Source of the DNA: Lentzea sp. NEAU-D7
Lineage (GTDB): Bacteria; Actinomycetota; Actinomycetes; Mycobacteriales; Pseudonocardiaceae
Assembly (NCBI RefSeq): GCF_026242055.1
Contig: NZ_JAPJDL010000001.1
Location: 248,001 to 312,000, forward strand
Length of the DNA stretch: 64,000 bases
Direction of reading: 5' to 3'
Under the pieces are notes generated by a model. That model searched no databases, was not told the DNA's origin, and worked only from the letters and a program-made list of their open reading frames with translations. Position 1 is the first letter of the stretch. Every line of letters starts with the position of its first letter. A program made the position numbers and the translations under genes. Of this stretch, positions 32,170 through 40,825 are shown piece after piece.

Positions 32170-33393
32170 ATGACCACGACCACCATCACCGGCGCCAGGG
32201 TCTTCGACGGCGAGAAGACCCTCGGTGTCACCACCGTGTCCATCGAGGACGGAAAGATCGTCCGGATCGGAGGGGAGGTGCCCTCCGGGAGCGACGTGGT
32301 CGACGGGACCGGCGCGACGCTGTTGCCGGGCTTGATCGACGCACACGTCCACACCGGTCCGGAGGCCCTCGCGCTGGCACTGCGCTTCGGCGTGACCACC
32401 GAGCTGGAGATGCAGGGCGTCCACACGCGCGACCGGCGTGCGGGCATCAGCGAGAACGACGCGGTCGCGGACGTGCGCTCGGCGGGCTTCGGCCTCACGC
32501 CGCCGGGCGGGCACCCCAGCGAGCTGTTCCCGCCGGGCTTCACCCCCGGCGACCGGGGAGGCCCGCGCGGGACGGGCGAGCCGCCGTTCCACCCGGACGC
32601 CACGAGCCCCGAGGCCGCCGCGGCCTCGATCCCCCAGCTGCTCGCCCGCGGCTCGGACTACGTCAAGTTCATGATCGACGACGGCAGCGTCGAGGGGCAC
32701 CCCGGTCTTCCGATGATCGACCAGGCGACCCTGAACGCGGGCGTGGCCGAGGCCAGGAGGTACGGCGCGCTCACCGTCGCGCACACGCTGACCCTCGACG
32801 CCACCAGGATGGCCGTGGAGGCCGGGATCGACGGCCTGGTGCACGTGTTCGTCGAGCCCCACGACGACGAGATCATCGCCATGATCAAGGACGCCGGCAT
32901 GTTCGTCGTCCCGTGCGCCGTGCTCAACGCCTCCCTCATGGGCATCACCGGTGGCGAGCTCGCCGACGACCCGCGGGTGTCGTCGAGGCTGGACGAGGAC
33001 TGGGACACGACCTTGCGCTCCAGCTTCGGCTGCTACCCGCAAGGCGACATCAAGGACGTCCTGCGCACCATCAAGGTGCTCAGCGACGAGGGCGTCGACG
33101 TCCTGGTGGGCACCGACGCCTCCCTCCCCCTGCCGTTCCTCGGCGGCCTGGCCCACGGCGCGAGCGTCCACCACGAACTGCAGTACCTGGTCCAGGCCGG
33201 GCTGACCCCCGAACAGGCGCTGCGCGCCGCGACCGCCACGACGGCCCGCCGTTTCGCGCTGTCCGACCGCGGTCGCATCGCCGAAGGGCTGCGCGCCGAC
33301 CTGCTCCTCGTCGACGGGGACCCCACCACCACGATCTCGGACACGCTCAACACGCGTGCCGTCTGGCGCCGCGGCACCCGTCTCAGGGGCTGA
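32170..33393 (+). CDS. Amidohydrolase (imidazolonepropionase/prolidase-like)
   Basis: 407 residues from ATG 32170. TIM-barrel amidohydrolase: metal ligands in LLPGLIDAHVHTGPE, Lys in SDYVKFMIDD, His in LTVAHTLTLDATR and VHVFVEP, and the catalytic Asp in VLVGTDASLPLP; the terminal strand is GLRADLLLVDGDPTTTI. This pattern is typical of uncharacterised dipeptidase or carboxylesterase-like amidohydrolases. It is controlled, judging by position, by the divergent MarR regulator, so the substrate may be a toxic amide or ester. Confidence 0.85.
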   Translation: MTTTTITGARVFDGEKTLGVTTVSIEDGKIVRIGGEVPSGSDVVDGTGATLLPGLIDAHVHTGPEALALALRFGVTTELEMQGVHTRDRRAGISENDAVADVRSAGFGLTPPGGHPSELFPPGFTPGDRGGPRGTGEPPFHPDATSPEAAAASIPQLLARGSDYVKFMIDDGSVEGHPGLPMIDQATLNAGVAEARRYGALTVAHTLTLDATRMAVEAGIDGLVHVFVEPHDDEIIAMIKDAGMFVVPCAVLNASLMGITGGELADDPRVSSRLDEDWDTTLRSSFGCYPQGDIKDVLRTIKVLSDEGVDVLVGTDASLPLPFLGGLAHGASVHHELQYLVQAGLTPEQALRAATATTARRFALSDRGRIAEGLRADLLLVDGDPTTTISDTLNTRAVWRRGTRLRG

Positions 33394-33549
33394 ACGGGAT
33401 CACGCCCCGCCGGGACCGAGCGCAACGGGGTGGGCGGGCGCCGCAGCAGATTCTCCAGCCTGTCCCAGGTCGCTGCGGCGCGAGGCCCGGAACATGCCGA
33501 GCAACAGGCCGCCCGGGCCCTCGGGCATCCCCCTGCCGCACCAGGGACG

Positions 33550-33765
33550 CGGCCCGTTCCTCGTCCGCGGGCGCGACGAGTCCGCCGGTCGTCAGCGCCT
33601 GACCCAGCGGGTGCGGGACCGTGCTCGCGCAGAAGCCCTTGCGCAGTGCGGTGAACGGCAGACCGGTCTCCGCCAGGTGCTGCTCGGTGGCCGCGTGGTC
33701 GGGCATCGGCGCGAAGGGCGAGTCGCCCGCCGCACCCTGGTGGCTCGTGCACAGGACGCGGCCCG
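33550..33765 (-). pseudogene. NmrA-like NAD(P)-binding oxidoreductase fragment
   Basis: About 70 codons read AGDSPFAPMPDHAATEQHLAE, then GLPFTALRKGFCASTVPHPLG and ALTTGGLVAPADE, the middle of an NmrA/QOR2-type short-chain reductase. The Rossmann N-terminus and the C-terminal third are not found in any frame nearby. It is flanked on both sides by low-homology sequence, so it is a decayed gene. Confidence 0.6.
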
Positions 33766-33849
33766 CTCCACCGGCGCGGGCGCGGTGACGTGCCGGCGCC
33801 GGCGCGGTGCTGACCCTGCTGGCCACAGCCCCGCCGGACCGGGACCCCG

Positions 33850-33963
33850 GCCGCGGCGACGACGTCCACGGCCACCGGCACGGTCCGGCGCCGCCTGCCG
33901 GAACTGCGGCAGCTCACGGAGGCCGAACGCACACCCCTCAGCGAGTGGCTGACCCCGCCCTGA
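33850..33963 (+). pseudogene. Possible C-terminal fragment of a MarR-like regulator
   Basis: The last 25 codons before TGA 33961 read RRRLPELRQLTEAERTPLSE, a pattern common at the end of MarR-family proteins (dimerisation helix). No winged helix is found upstream. The assignment is weak, but the position opposite an NmrA fragment supports it. Confidence 0.35.
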
Positions 33964-34050
33964 TCGCGGGATTCCGGTTGCCGCCCAGGGTGATCGGCAG
34001 CACCGCGGTGAGCGGGGCCGGCGAGGAGACCCTCGCCGGCCGCTCCTGAC

Positions 34051-34341
34051 TCACACCCGCTCGGACTCGACCGTCGTCACGACCTGACCGGAGGACGACT
34101 CGCGGGTCTCCAGCGAGATCCCGCACTTCCCGACCAGCGCGACACCGGCACCGATGGTCGTGACCACCGGAGCGGCGAACGCCGCGACCAGCCCGAGAGC
34201 GACCGGCACCTCGAGCACCACGTCGTCCTTGCTGTCGCGCACGACAACACGGCGGTTGAAGCCCTCGCTGACCAGTCCTCGCACGGCGTCGACCACCGAG
34301 TCGACGGCGGTGTGGACGGACTCAGGCCTGGATTCGCTCAT
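34051..34341 (-). CDS. DUF4342-like small protein
   Basis: 96 residues from ATG 34341, with GAGGAGAA upstream. The N-terminal helix (SVVDAVRGLVSEGFNRRVVVRD) and strand DVVLEVPVALGLVAAFAAPV are followed by a hydrophobic segment and a short beta end. It resembles DUF4342 proteins, which carry one membrane-inserting segment. Function unknown. It is downstream of nothing obvious and appears monocistronic. Confidence 0.65.
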   Translation of the reverse strand: MSESRPESVHTAVDSVVDAVRGLVSEGFNRRVVVRDSKDDVVLEVPVALGLVAAFAAPVVTTIGAGVALVGKCGISLETRESSSGQVVTTVESERV

Positions 34342-34407
34342 GATTCTCCTCGCACTGCGGATGTCCCCTTGACGACTCCAGAGTGCCCGCGGCCGCGAAC
34401 CGCGCCA

Positions 34408-34424
34408 TCAGGGTTCACCCCTGA
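34408..34424 (-). terminator. Short hairpin after the AlkC-like gene
   Basis: TCAGGG (34408-34413) and CCCTGA (34419-34424) with a 5-base loop, 13 bases past the stop codon of the minus-strand AlkC-like gene. A 6-bp stem makes it a modest candidate. Confidence 0.35.
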
Positions 34425-34436
34425 CCTCCACCTGAT

Positions 34437-35549
34437 CTATCCCTCACCCGAGGCCACCAGGGTGAACTCGGCGCGACCGGAACGCACGCCGTTGACCTGC
34501 AGCTCGACGGCGTGCCGCCCGGGGTGGTAGCGGCGCGTGGTCAGCACCCGGAACGAGTGCTCGCGGCTGAGCTCGCAGGTCTCACCGGGTTCGACGGTGC
34601 GGGTGGTGAGCTTGAAGGTCTTGCCGGTGAGCGTGCCGTTGGCCTTGCGGTGGTGGACCACGTAGTCGATCACCAGCCGCGCGGGCTCCTGGCCGAGGTT
34701 GCGCACGGAGCCCGTGAACGACAGCGCCTCCCCGATCACCACGCTGTCGGCGGAGAGCAGCGGGCCCGTCACGTCCAGGTGCGCGGAGGTGAACCCCAGC
34801 AGCTCCAGCGCACCGGGATGGCCCTGCTTGACGAGCGTGCGCAGGCCGTGGCGCACGACGCGGGCAGTGTTGTCGTCGGGCGCGGCCGTCCACGCGGCCG
34901 CCGTCGCGACGACGAGCTCAGGATCGCGGCGGCTGATGTCGTTGAGGTGGTTGGCGACCGAGCGCCGGACGTACTCGCTCTCGTCCCGGTACAGCGCGTC
35001 GAGGATCGGCAGCGTCGCCTTGGGCTCGGCGAGGATGCCGGGCACGCGGACGGCCCAGGGCAGCAGCGGGCGCGTTCCCTCCGAGGCGAGCCTGCGCACG
35101 TCCGCCGACTCCGAACGGGTCCAGGGCAGGATCGTCGCCAGTGCTCGTCCCAGATCGTGGGCGAGCAGGGGGCGCAGCGCGAACTCCGAGGTCAGCCGGG
35201 GCGTCAGCTCCGCCAGCAGCGCGAGCGCGTCGTCGAACGCCTCCACGCCGCCCTCGGCGATGGCCTTGGTGGCGACGGCACTCGTGACCGGCCAGATCAG
35301 CCATCCGGTGAAGGACGGCGACCGGGCGGCCGCGGCGCGCACGGTCCGCGCGAACGAGCTGTAGTCCCCCGGCAGGTCGGCGAGCAGCGCGTCGCGGATC
35401 AGATCGCTGCGCTCCCGCAGCGCCAGCGGCGCCAGGGCGGCTCCGGCCGCGCGAAGCCGGGGCAGGTCCGCCCCCGGCGCCGCGGTGAGCAGGGCGGCGG
35501 TGAGATCGGAGACGGTCTGAACACCGATCAGCTCATCGGCAAAGGGCAT
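34437..35549 (-). CDS. AlkC-like DNA glycosylase with C-terminal Ig-like domain
   Basis: 370 residues from ATG 35549. Residues 1-240 are HEAT-like helical repeats with the AlkC signature VRRLASEGTRPLLPWAVR and SEYVRRSVANHLNDISRRDP. The C-terminal 110 residues (GEALSFTGSVRNLGQEPARL, then IDYVVHHRKANGT and CELSREHSFRVLTTRRYHPG) form an Ig-like beta sandwich, present in many AlkC proteins and thought to contact DNA. AlkC excises 3-methyladenine and 3-methylcytosine. It appears full length and functional. Confidence 0.82.
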   Translation of the reverse strand: MPFADELIGVQTVSDLTAALLTAAPGADLPRLRAAGAALAPLALRERSDLIRDALLADLPGDYSSFARTVRAAAARSPSFTGWLIWPVTSAVATKAIAEGGVEAFDDALALLAELTPRLTSEFALRPLLAHDLGRALATILPWTRSESADVRRLASEGTRPLLPWAVRVPGILAEPKATLPILDALYRDESEYVRRSVANHLNDISRRDPELVVATAAAWTAAPDDNTARVVRHGLRTLVKQGHPGALELLGFTSAHLDVTGPLLSADSVVIGEALSFTGSVRNLGQEPARLVIDYVVHHRKANGTLTGKTFKLTTRTVEPGETCELSREHSFRVLTTRRYHPGRHAVELQVNGVRSGRAEFTLVASGEG

Positions 35550-35862
35550 GTCGATCTCCGCCGGAAACTGGTCCGGAGTAGGGGAAGCCGAGGCAGGACA
35601 ACGCTTTCGCGCTGCCGCTGCCCGTGGCGGCGGGCACGGACGGGATGCTACCCGGCGCGAGGACCGGGGCCTGGTTCATCGCCAGGCCGCCCGCTAAGCT
35701 CGTGCGGTCCGCGGTCTTCACGCGCCGAGCAGCGGCGCCGGCCTCGGACTCGTGATGGACGGGTACGCCGAACATCGCACGATCATCCGGTTCAGCAAGA
35801 GCCGGCGGGCATGACGTTCCCGCCGTGCGCTCGTTCCGGAGTCCTCGTCAGACGGCGAGGGG
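35550..35862. other. 313-bp region before the GT4 gene
   Basis: No gene is seen. It holds copy 2 of the duplicated 60-bp element (35752-35811), which contains GGGTAC (35761-35766) preceded at 16 bases by GCCT, a possible SigB-like promoter about 95 bases before the glycosyltransferase. A 19-codon frame starts at 35757, but its frame is not conserved in copy 1. Confidence 0.45.
35752..35811. repeat. 60-bp element, copy 2 (first copy at 19803-19862)
   Basis: It shares GGACGG(G/A)TACGCC, CGCAC, TCCGGTTCAG and GAGCCGGC blocks with the region upstream of DUF2231. Each copy lies 50-75 bases before a gene start on the same strand. It is too similar for chance in unrelated intergenic DNA, so a shared promoter or RNA element is likely. 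Confidence 0.5.
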
Positions 35863-37002
35863 ATGAGCATGCGCATCGCATTGGTGGGCAGCCACACCGG
35901 CGAGATGCCCCACCGGACCGGAACCGCCGGGTTCGCGCGAGCACTGACCCAGCAGGGGCACGAGATCGTAGTCTACGCCCGCAGGGACGCCGCGAACGTC
36001 GGGGACCGTGAGCACACCGAAGACGGTTACGAGGTCGTGCACGTGCCTTTCGGGCCCGCCCGCCCGATGCCCGAGGCCGCCGTGTGGGACCACACCGACG
36101 ACTTCGCCCGGTTCCTCCGCCGCGAGTGGGTCCGGGCGAAGCCGGACATCGCCCACTCGGACGGGTCGGTGGCGGGCCTCGCCGCTTTGCTGGCCGCACG
36201 TGAGCACGGCGTGCCCGTGGTGCACACCCACCACGAACCGGACTCCGAACACGAGCGGATCGCACGGCTGATCTGCCGCCATGCCGCTCACGTGGCGGTG
36301 ACCAGCAGCGATCAGGTGCACGGCCTGTGCCTGGCGGGGGTGCCCCGTTCCCGGATCTCCGTGTCGCCGGCCGGTGTGGACCTCGACGGCCGGGGCCTGC
36401 CCGGTGTCACCGAACGCGGCTCCGGACCGGTGCGGGTGCTCGGTCTGGGCGGGCTGCTGCCCGGTCACGGCTTCGACACCGTCGTCGCGGCGATGGCCGA
36501 CTTGCGCAACGCCGCGCTCGTCGTCGCCGCACCGGTCGAGACCGTCGACCGGAACACCGGCCTGGAAGCGCGGCGGCTGCGGCACTTGGCCGTGCGGCTC
36601 GGCGTCCAGGGCCGGGTCTCGGTGACCGGAACCGCGAACCGGGCGGAGGTGACCGCGCTGCTGCGCTCGGCCCACGTCGTGGTGACCGCGCCGCGCCGGG
36701 ACCCGGCCGGAGTCGTTGCGCTGGAAGCGATGGCGCGGGGCCTGCCGGTCGTCGCGTCGGCGGTGGGAGCACTTGCCGACGTGGTCGTCGACAAGATCAC
36801 CGGACGGCTGGTGCCGCCGGGCGACGTCCGCGCGCTCACGCTCGCTCTGCGCGAACTGGTCGCGGACAGGTCCAGACGGGACGCTCTCGGCCTCGCGGGC
36901 GCCGACCGGGTGCGGGCTCGCTACGGCTGGGACCGCGTCGCACGCGACGCGGTCCTCGTCTACCAGCGTGCCGCACATCTCGTCCGCGCCGAGGCCGGCT
37001 GA
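35863..37002 (+). CDS. GT4-type glycosyltransferase
   Basis: 379 residues from ATG 35863 (ATG 35869 is also possible). GT-B fold: the N-terminal acceptor domain starts MRIALVGSHTGEMPHRTG with GFARALTQQGHEIVVYARR, and the C-terminal donor domain has VRVLGLGGLLPGHGFDTVV and RDPAGVVALEAMARGLPVVA, where the usual E-x7-E motif reads D-x6-E. It shares a YEVVHVP(F/A)GPA segment with the GT4 at 43015-44208, suggesting a common origin. The nucleotide-sugar donor is unknown. Confidence 0.85.
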   Translation: MSMRIALVGSHTGEMPHRTGTAGFARALTQQGHEIVVYARRDAANVGDREHTEDGYEVVHVPFGPARPMPEAAVWDHTDDFARFLRREWVRAKPDIAHSDGSVAGLAALLAAREHGVPVVHTHHEPDSEHERIARLICRHAAHVAVTSSDQVHGLCLAGVPRSRISVSPAGVDLDGRGLPGVTERGSGPVRVLGLGGLLPGHGFDTVVAAMADLRNAALVVAAPVETVDRNTGLEARRLRHLAVRLGVQGRVSVTGTANRAEVTALLRSAHVVVTAPRRDPAGVVALEAMARGLPVVASAVGALADVVVDKITGRLVPPGDVRALTLALRELVADRSRRDALGLAGADRVRARYGWDRVARDAVLVYQRAAHLVRAEAG

Positions 37003-37171
37003 CGACGAGGACCGAGCCGGTGCGGGGCGGTGAGATCGACAACACCCCGCCCTGGTTCGGTTTCTCACCTTTCCGCGGCATGCACGCCGAATCACGCAGG
37101 CTTTAACATTCCCTGCGAGCGCGTTGAGCGACCAGCGCCGCGAACTCGACACCGGCGAGAGGACCGGCGCA

Positions 37172-37957
37172 ATGGACGACTTGACGATCCCACCGAGCCA
37201 GGACGGCGCGCACACCGCCGACACCGATCGGCAGGATCCGGTGGAGCGGCTCGACGACGCCACCTCCGCTCTGACGATGCTGCGGGACGGTTTCTCCGGC
37301 GAGGAACCGCTCGACTCGGTGCTCCAAAGACTCAGCGAGACCGCCACGAGAGCGATCCAGGACGCCGACGCGGTCACCGTCACCGTGAACCCGCGGCAAC
37401 CCAGAACCGCGGCCGCCAGCGTCGCCGAGCTCATCGAGATCGACGAGAAGCAGTACAGCTCCAACCGCGGTCCGTGCCTGGAGGCCGCCCGCACGCTCCG
37501 GGCCGTGCGCGCCGTGGTCGGGGAGAACAGGGACAACTGGCCCGAGTTCGACGCGTCCGCCGAGCAGCACGGCGTGCGCGCCTACCTGTCCGTGCCGATC
37601 GTGCTCCCGGCCGCGGACCACAGCGACGCCAAGCACGTCGGGTCGCTCAACATCTACAGCTACAAGCCGTCGGCGTTCGATCCCTTCGACGAAGGCGTGA
37701 TGCGGCTGTTCACCACCGCCGCCAGCGCGGCGATCGACAACGCGCACCGGTGGCAGCGGTCCCGCGACCACATCGCCCACCTCGAGACCGCGCTCGTCTC
37801 ACGCGCGGTCATCGACCAGGCCAAGGGCGTGCTCATGGCGGTGCACTCGTGCACCGCGGACCAGGCTTTCGCCATGCTGGTGCAGGACTCCCAGAAGCGG
37901 AACGTCAAGCTGCGCGAGGTCGCGCAGGGGCTGATCGACAGCGTCGCCCCGCGCTGA
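37172..37957 (+). CDS. GAF-ANTAR regulator
   Basis: 261 residues from ATG 37172 (GAGAGGA 7-8 bases upstream). An N-terminal GAF-like domain (about 40-185) contains QYSSNRGPCLEAARTLRAVR and LSVPIVLPAADHSDAKHVGSL. The ANTAR domain (about 195-258) is in HIAHLETALVSRAVIDQAKGVLM, then DQAFAMLVQDSQKRNVKLREVA. It should bind RNA hairpins in leader transcripts. It is upstream of two SpoIIE phosphatases on the same strand, mirroring the GAF-ANTAR/SpoIIE pair at 17.5-19.7 kb. Confidence 0.88.
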   Translation: MDDLTIPPSQDGAHTADTDRQDPVERLDDATSALTMLRDGFSGEEPLDSVLQRLSETATRAIQDADAVTVTVNPRQPRTAAASVAELIEIDEKQYSSNRGPCLEAARTLRAVRAVVGENRDNWPEFDASAEQHGVRAYLSVPIVLPAADHSDAKHVGSLNIYSYKPSAFDPFDEGVMRLFTTAASAAIDNAHRWQRSRDHIAHLETALVSRAVIDQAKGVLMAVHSCTADQAFAMLVQDSQKRNVKLREVAQGLIDSVAPR

Positions 37958-38107
37958 GCCCGCGGCCGACGTTTGACGGGCCCTCTCCTGCGGAAACCCC
38001 GTCTGCGCTGATCGAGATGAAGGGGCCGCACCATGCGTTCGTTGCGTCCGGCGAACCTCGGCCGTGTGCGGTTCGCCGCACCGTCGCCGGCGTGACAGGC
38101 TTTCGCC

Positions 38108-40825
38108 ATGAGCACCGCCCGACACGAGATCGACTCCGACAGGCTGCGCGGGCTCGTGCACAACCTCGGCGTCGTGTTCTGGGCCGCCGACGCCCGGACC
38201 CGCGAGCTGACCTTCGTGTCGGGCCACGTCGAACAGCTGCTCGGCCATCCCGTCCAGCGGTGGCTGGAGGAACCCGGGTTCTGGGACTCGGTCGTGCACC
38301 CCGACGACCGCGACAGGTCCCACCGGGACCGCTGGCAGCGGGCAGGTGACCAGGACGACTACGACCTGAGCTACCGAGCCGTCACCGCGAGCGGTGAAGT
38401 CGTGTGGCTGTACGAGAAGGTCCACGTGGAGCGGGACGAGGCGGGCGCGCCGCGGGCGCTGCAGGGCGTGCTCGTCGACGTCACCGGCCAGCGCGTCGCC
38501 GCCGAGAGGGAACGGTTCCTCGCGGTGCTCGACCGCGAGTCGCAGAAGCTCGACGACGCCGACGACCTCATGGCGCTGGCGACCCGGATGCTCGGTGAGC
38601 ACCTCGCCGTCGACCGGTGCGCGTACGCGCGGACGGAGGAGGACGAGAACCACTTCGTCATGAGCGGCGACTACGCCACCGGGCTGCCGCCGTTGCCGGG
38701 CCGGTTCGCCATGCGCGAGTTCGGTGCGGGGGCGCTGCGCGCGATGCGGGCGGGAGAACCGTGGGTGGTCGCGGACAGCGGCAACGATCCGCGGCTCGAC
38801 GAGGACGACCTGGCCGCCTACGCGGTCACGGGCATCCGCGCGGTGATCTGCCTGCCCCTGCTGCGCGCCGGCCGGTTCGTCGCGGCCATGGCCGTGCACC
38901 AGGCGCACCCGCGGCAGTGGACCCAGGACGAGATCGACCTCGTGTCCGTCGTGGTCAACCGCTGCTGGGAGTCGCTGCAGCGCGCGCACTCCGACCGCGC
39001 CCTGCGCGACAACGAGCAGCGCCTCCGCCTGCTGATCGACCGGGCCGTCGACTGCATCTGGGTCCTCGACGGCGAACGGCGGTTCGTCGAGATCAACCCG
39101 GCCGCCTGCAGACTGCTGGGCTACCGGCGCGAGGACCTGGTCGGCCGCCCCGCCGAGGAGCTGTTCGTGCTCGACGGCGACGACCGGGACCCGCCGCACG
39201 ACCAGGAGCAGACCGGGGTCTGGAACCTGCGCTGCGCCGACGGGTCGATCGTCGCGCTGGAGCTCAGCGTCCAGGTCACGCCGAGCGGGCTGCAGGCCAT
39301 CGGGCGCGACGTGACCGAACGGCAGCGCACCGAGGCCGAGCGCGAACTGCTGCTGCAGCGCGAGCACGAGATCGCCACCACGTTGCAGCGCAGCCTGCTG
39401 CCCCGCGAGCTGCCGGTGCTGGAGCGGCTCGCCACCTCCGCCCGCTACCTGCCCGCGTCGAGTCACGCGCAGGTCGGCGGCGACTGGTACGAGGTGCTCC
39501 CGATCAGCGGCACCGTGGCCGGGATGTCGGTCGGCGACGTCGTCGGCTCCGGCCCGACGGCCGCGGCCGTGATGGGGCAGCTCCGCAGCGCCCTGGCCGG
39601 GTTCCTGGTCGACGGGCACTCCCCCGCCGCGGCGCTGGAACGGCTCGACGCCTTCGCCGCCAGGGTGAACGGCGCCACCGGCAGCAGCTGCGCGTGCATC
39701 ACCTTCGACTGGGCCACCGGAAGGCTGTGCTGGGCCAGCGCGGGTCACCCGCCGCCGCTGGTGGCCGACGAGCGGGGAGCCCGGTTGCTCACGAGCAGCA
39801 CCGGCGCGGTGCTGGGCACCGCGGGCCGAGCGCGGTACGAGGAGCACAGCACGGAGCTCGCGCCCGGCGCGACGATCGTGCTCTACACCGACGGCCTGGT
39901 CGAACGCAGAGGCGTCGTCGTCGACGAGGGCCTCGACCAGCTGCTGGCCGTCGTGGCGCGGGCGCACCACCAGGCGCCCCCCGAACTGACCGGCACGATC
40001 GTCGACGCGCTGCTCGCCGACGGCCACAGCGACGACGTCGCGCTCGTCGTCGCCCGCCACCTGCCCGCGCCACTGCGCGTGACGTCCCCCGCCGAGGCGC
40101 GCCGGCTGTCGGAGCTGCGAGGTGCCGTGTCCGAGTGGGCGGCCGCCGCGGGGCTGTCCGACGACCTCGCCTACGACCTCGTGCTGGCCTACGGGGAGGC
40201 CGCCGCGAACGTCGTGGACCACGCCTATCCCGGCGCCACGGGCACGTTCGACACCGAGCTCTCGCAGACCGATGGCGCCGTGCGCGTCACCGTCCGGGAT
40301 CACGGCAGGTGGCGCCCGGAGCCCGAGGATCCCGGCCACCGCGGCCGCGGGCTGCAGATGATCCGCGCCATGGCCGACGACGTCGAGCTCGAAGCGAACG
40401 GCGCGGGCACGACGGTCACCTTCCAGTTCTCCACCGCACCCGCCGACGTACCACCGGCACCGGCGCCGGCGCTCGCCACGCCGTCCGACGTGGTCGGGCT
40501 CGCCGTGGAGGAGGCTTCCGGCGGCACCCAGGTGCTCCGCCTCACCGGAGACCTCGACACGCACACCTCCGGCGGCTTCCGCGCACCGCTGATGGCCCAC
40601 ATCGGCGCCCGGCCCGACAGCCCGGTCGACATCGACCTCACCCGCCTGGGTTACCTGAGCAGCTGCGGCGTCACGGTGCTCCTGGAGGCCGCGGACGCCG
40701 CGCGGCGAGCCGGGCGGACGATCAGCGTGACCTGCCTGCGCGGCAGTGCTCCCGACCGCATCCTCACGTTGTCGGGTCTGCGCGACGTCCTCGCCGTGAG
40801 CAGCCGGTCCGAGGAGTTCACGTGA
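38108..40825 (+). CDS. PAS-GAF-PAS-SpoIIE-HATPase-STAS multidomain regulator
   Basis: 905 residues from ATG 38108. Domain order: PAS (about 12-125), GAF (about 140-295), PAS (about 300-410), SpoIIE PP2C phosphatase (about 430-645; QVGGDWYEVL, GDVVGSGPTAAAVMG, ASAGHPPPL, LYTDGLVERR, HSDDVALVV), RsbW-type kinase (about 660-785; YGEAAANVVDHAYPG, VTVRDHGRW, RGRGLQMIRAMAD) and STAS (about 805-900; LGYLSSCGVTVLLEA). The chain carries a phosphatase, an anti-sigma-like kinase and an anti-sigma-antagonist domain, so it may be a self-contained partner-switching switch. It overlaps the next phosphatase gene (GTGA). Confidence 0.88.
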   Translation: MSTARHEIDSDRLRGLVHNLGVVFWAADARTRELTFVSGHVEQLLGHPVQRWLEEPGFWDSVVHPDDRDRSHRDRWQRAGDQDDYDLSYRAVTASGEVVWLYEKVHVERDEAGAPRALQGVLVDVTGQRVAAERERFLAVLDRESQKLDDADDLMALATRMLGEHLAVDRCAYARTEEDENHFVMSGDYATGLPPLPGRFAMREFGAGALRAMRAGEPWVVADSGNDPRLDEDDLAAYAVTGIRAVICLPLLRAGRFVAAMAVHQAHPRQWTQDEIDLVSVVVNRCWESLQRAHSDRALRDNEQRLRLLIDRAVDCIWVLDGERRFVEINPAACRLLGYRREDLVGRPAEELFVLDGDDRDPPHDQEQTGVWNLRCADGSIVALELSVQVTPSGLQAIGRDVTERQRTEAERELLLQREHEIATTLQRSLLPRELPVLERLATSARYLPASSHAQVGGDWYEVLPISGTVAGMSVGDVVGSGPTAAAVMGQLRSALAGFLVDGHSPAAALERLDAFAARVNGATGSSCACITFDWATGRLCWASAGHPPPLVADERGARLLTSSTGAVLGTAGRARYEEHSTELAPGATIVLYTDGLVERRGVVVDEGLDQLLAVVARAHHQAPPELTGTIVDALLADGHSDDVALVVARHLPAPLRVTSPAEARRLSELRGAVSEWAAAAGLSDDLAYDLVLAYGEAAANVVDHAYPGATGTFDTELSQTDGAVRVTVRDHGRWRPEPEDPGHRGRGLQMIRAMADDVELEANGAGTTVTFQFSTAPADVPPAPAPALATPSDVVGLAVEEASGGTQVLRLTGDLDTHTSGGFRAPLMAHIGARPDSPVDIDLTRLGYLSSCGVTVLLEAADAARRAGRTISVTCLRGSAPDRILTLSGLRDVLAVSSRSEEFT

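Larger units (their letters stand above)
33394..34050. other. 657-bp region of gene remnants
   Basis: No intact gene is supported here. It contains a broken NAD(P)-binding (NmrA-like) fragment on the minus strand and a MarR-like C-terminus on the plus strand, the usual arrangement of a divergent oxidoreductase/regulator pair, now decayed. The rest shows nothing recognisable. Confidence 0.55.

Noticed and set aside
35757-35816. 19-codon peptide in the duplicated element
   Set aside because: The frame is broken in the second copy, so conservation is not at the peptide level.
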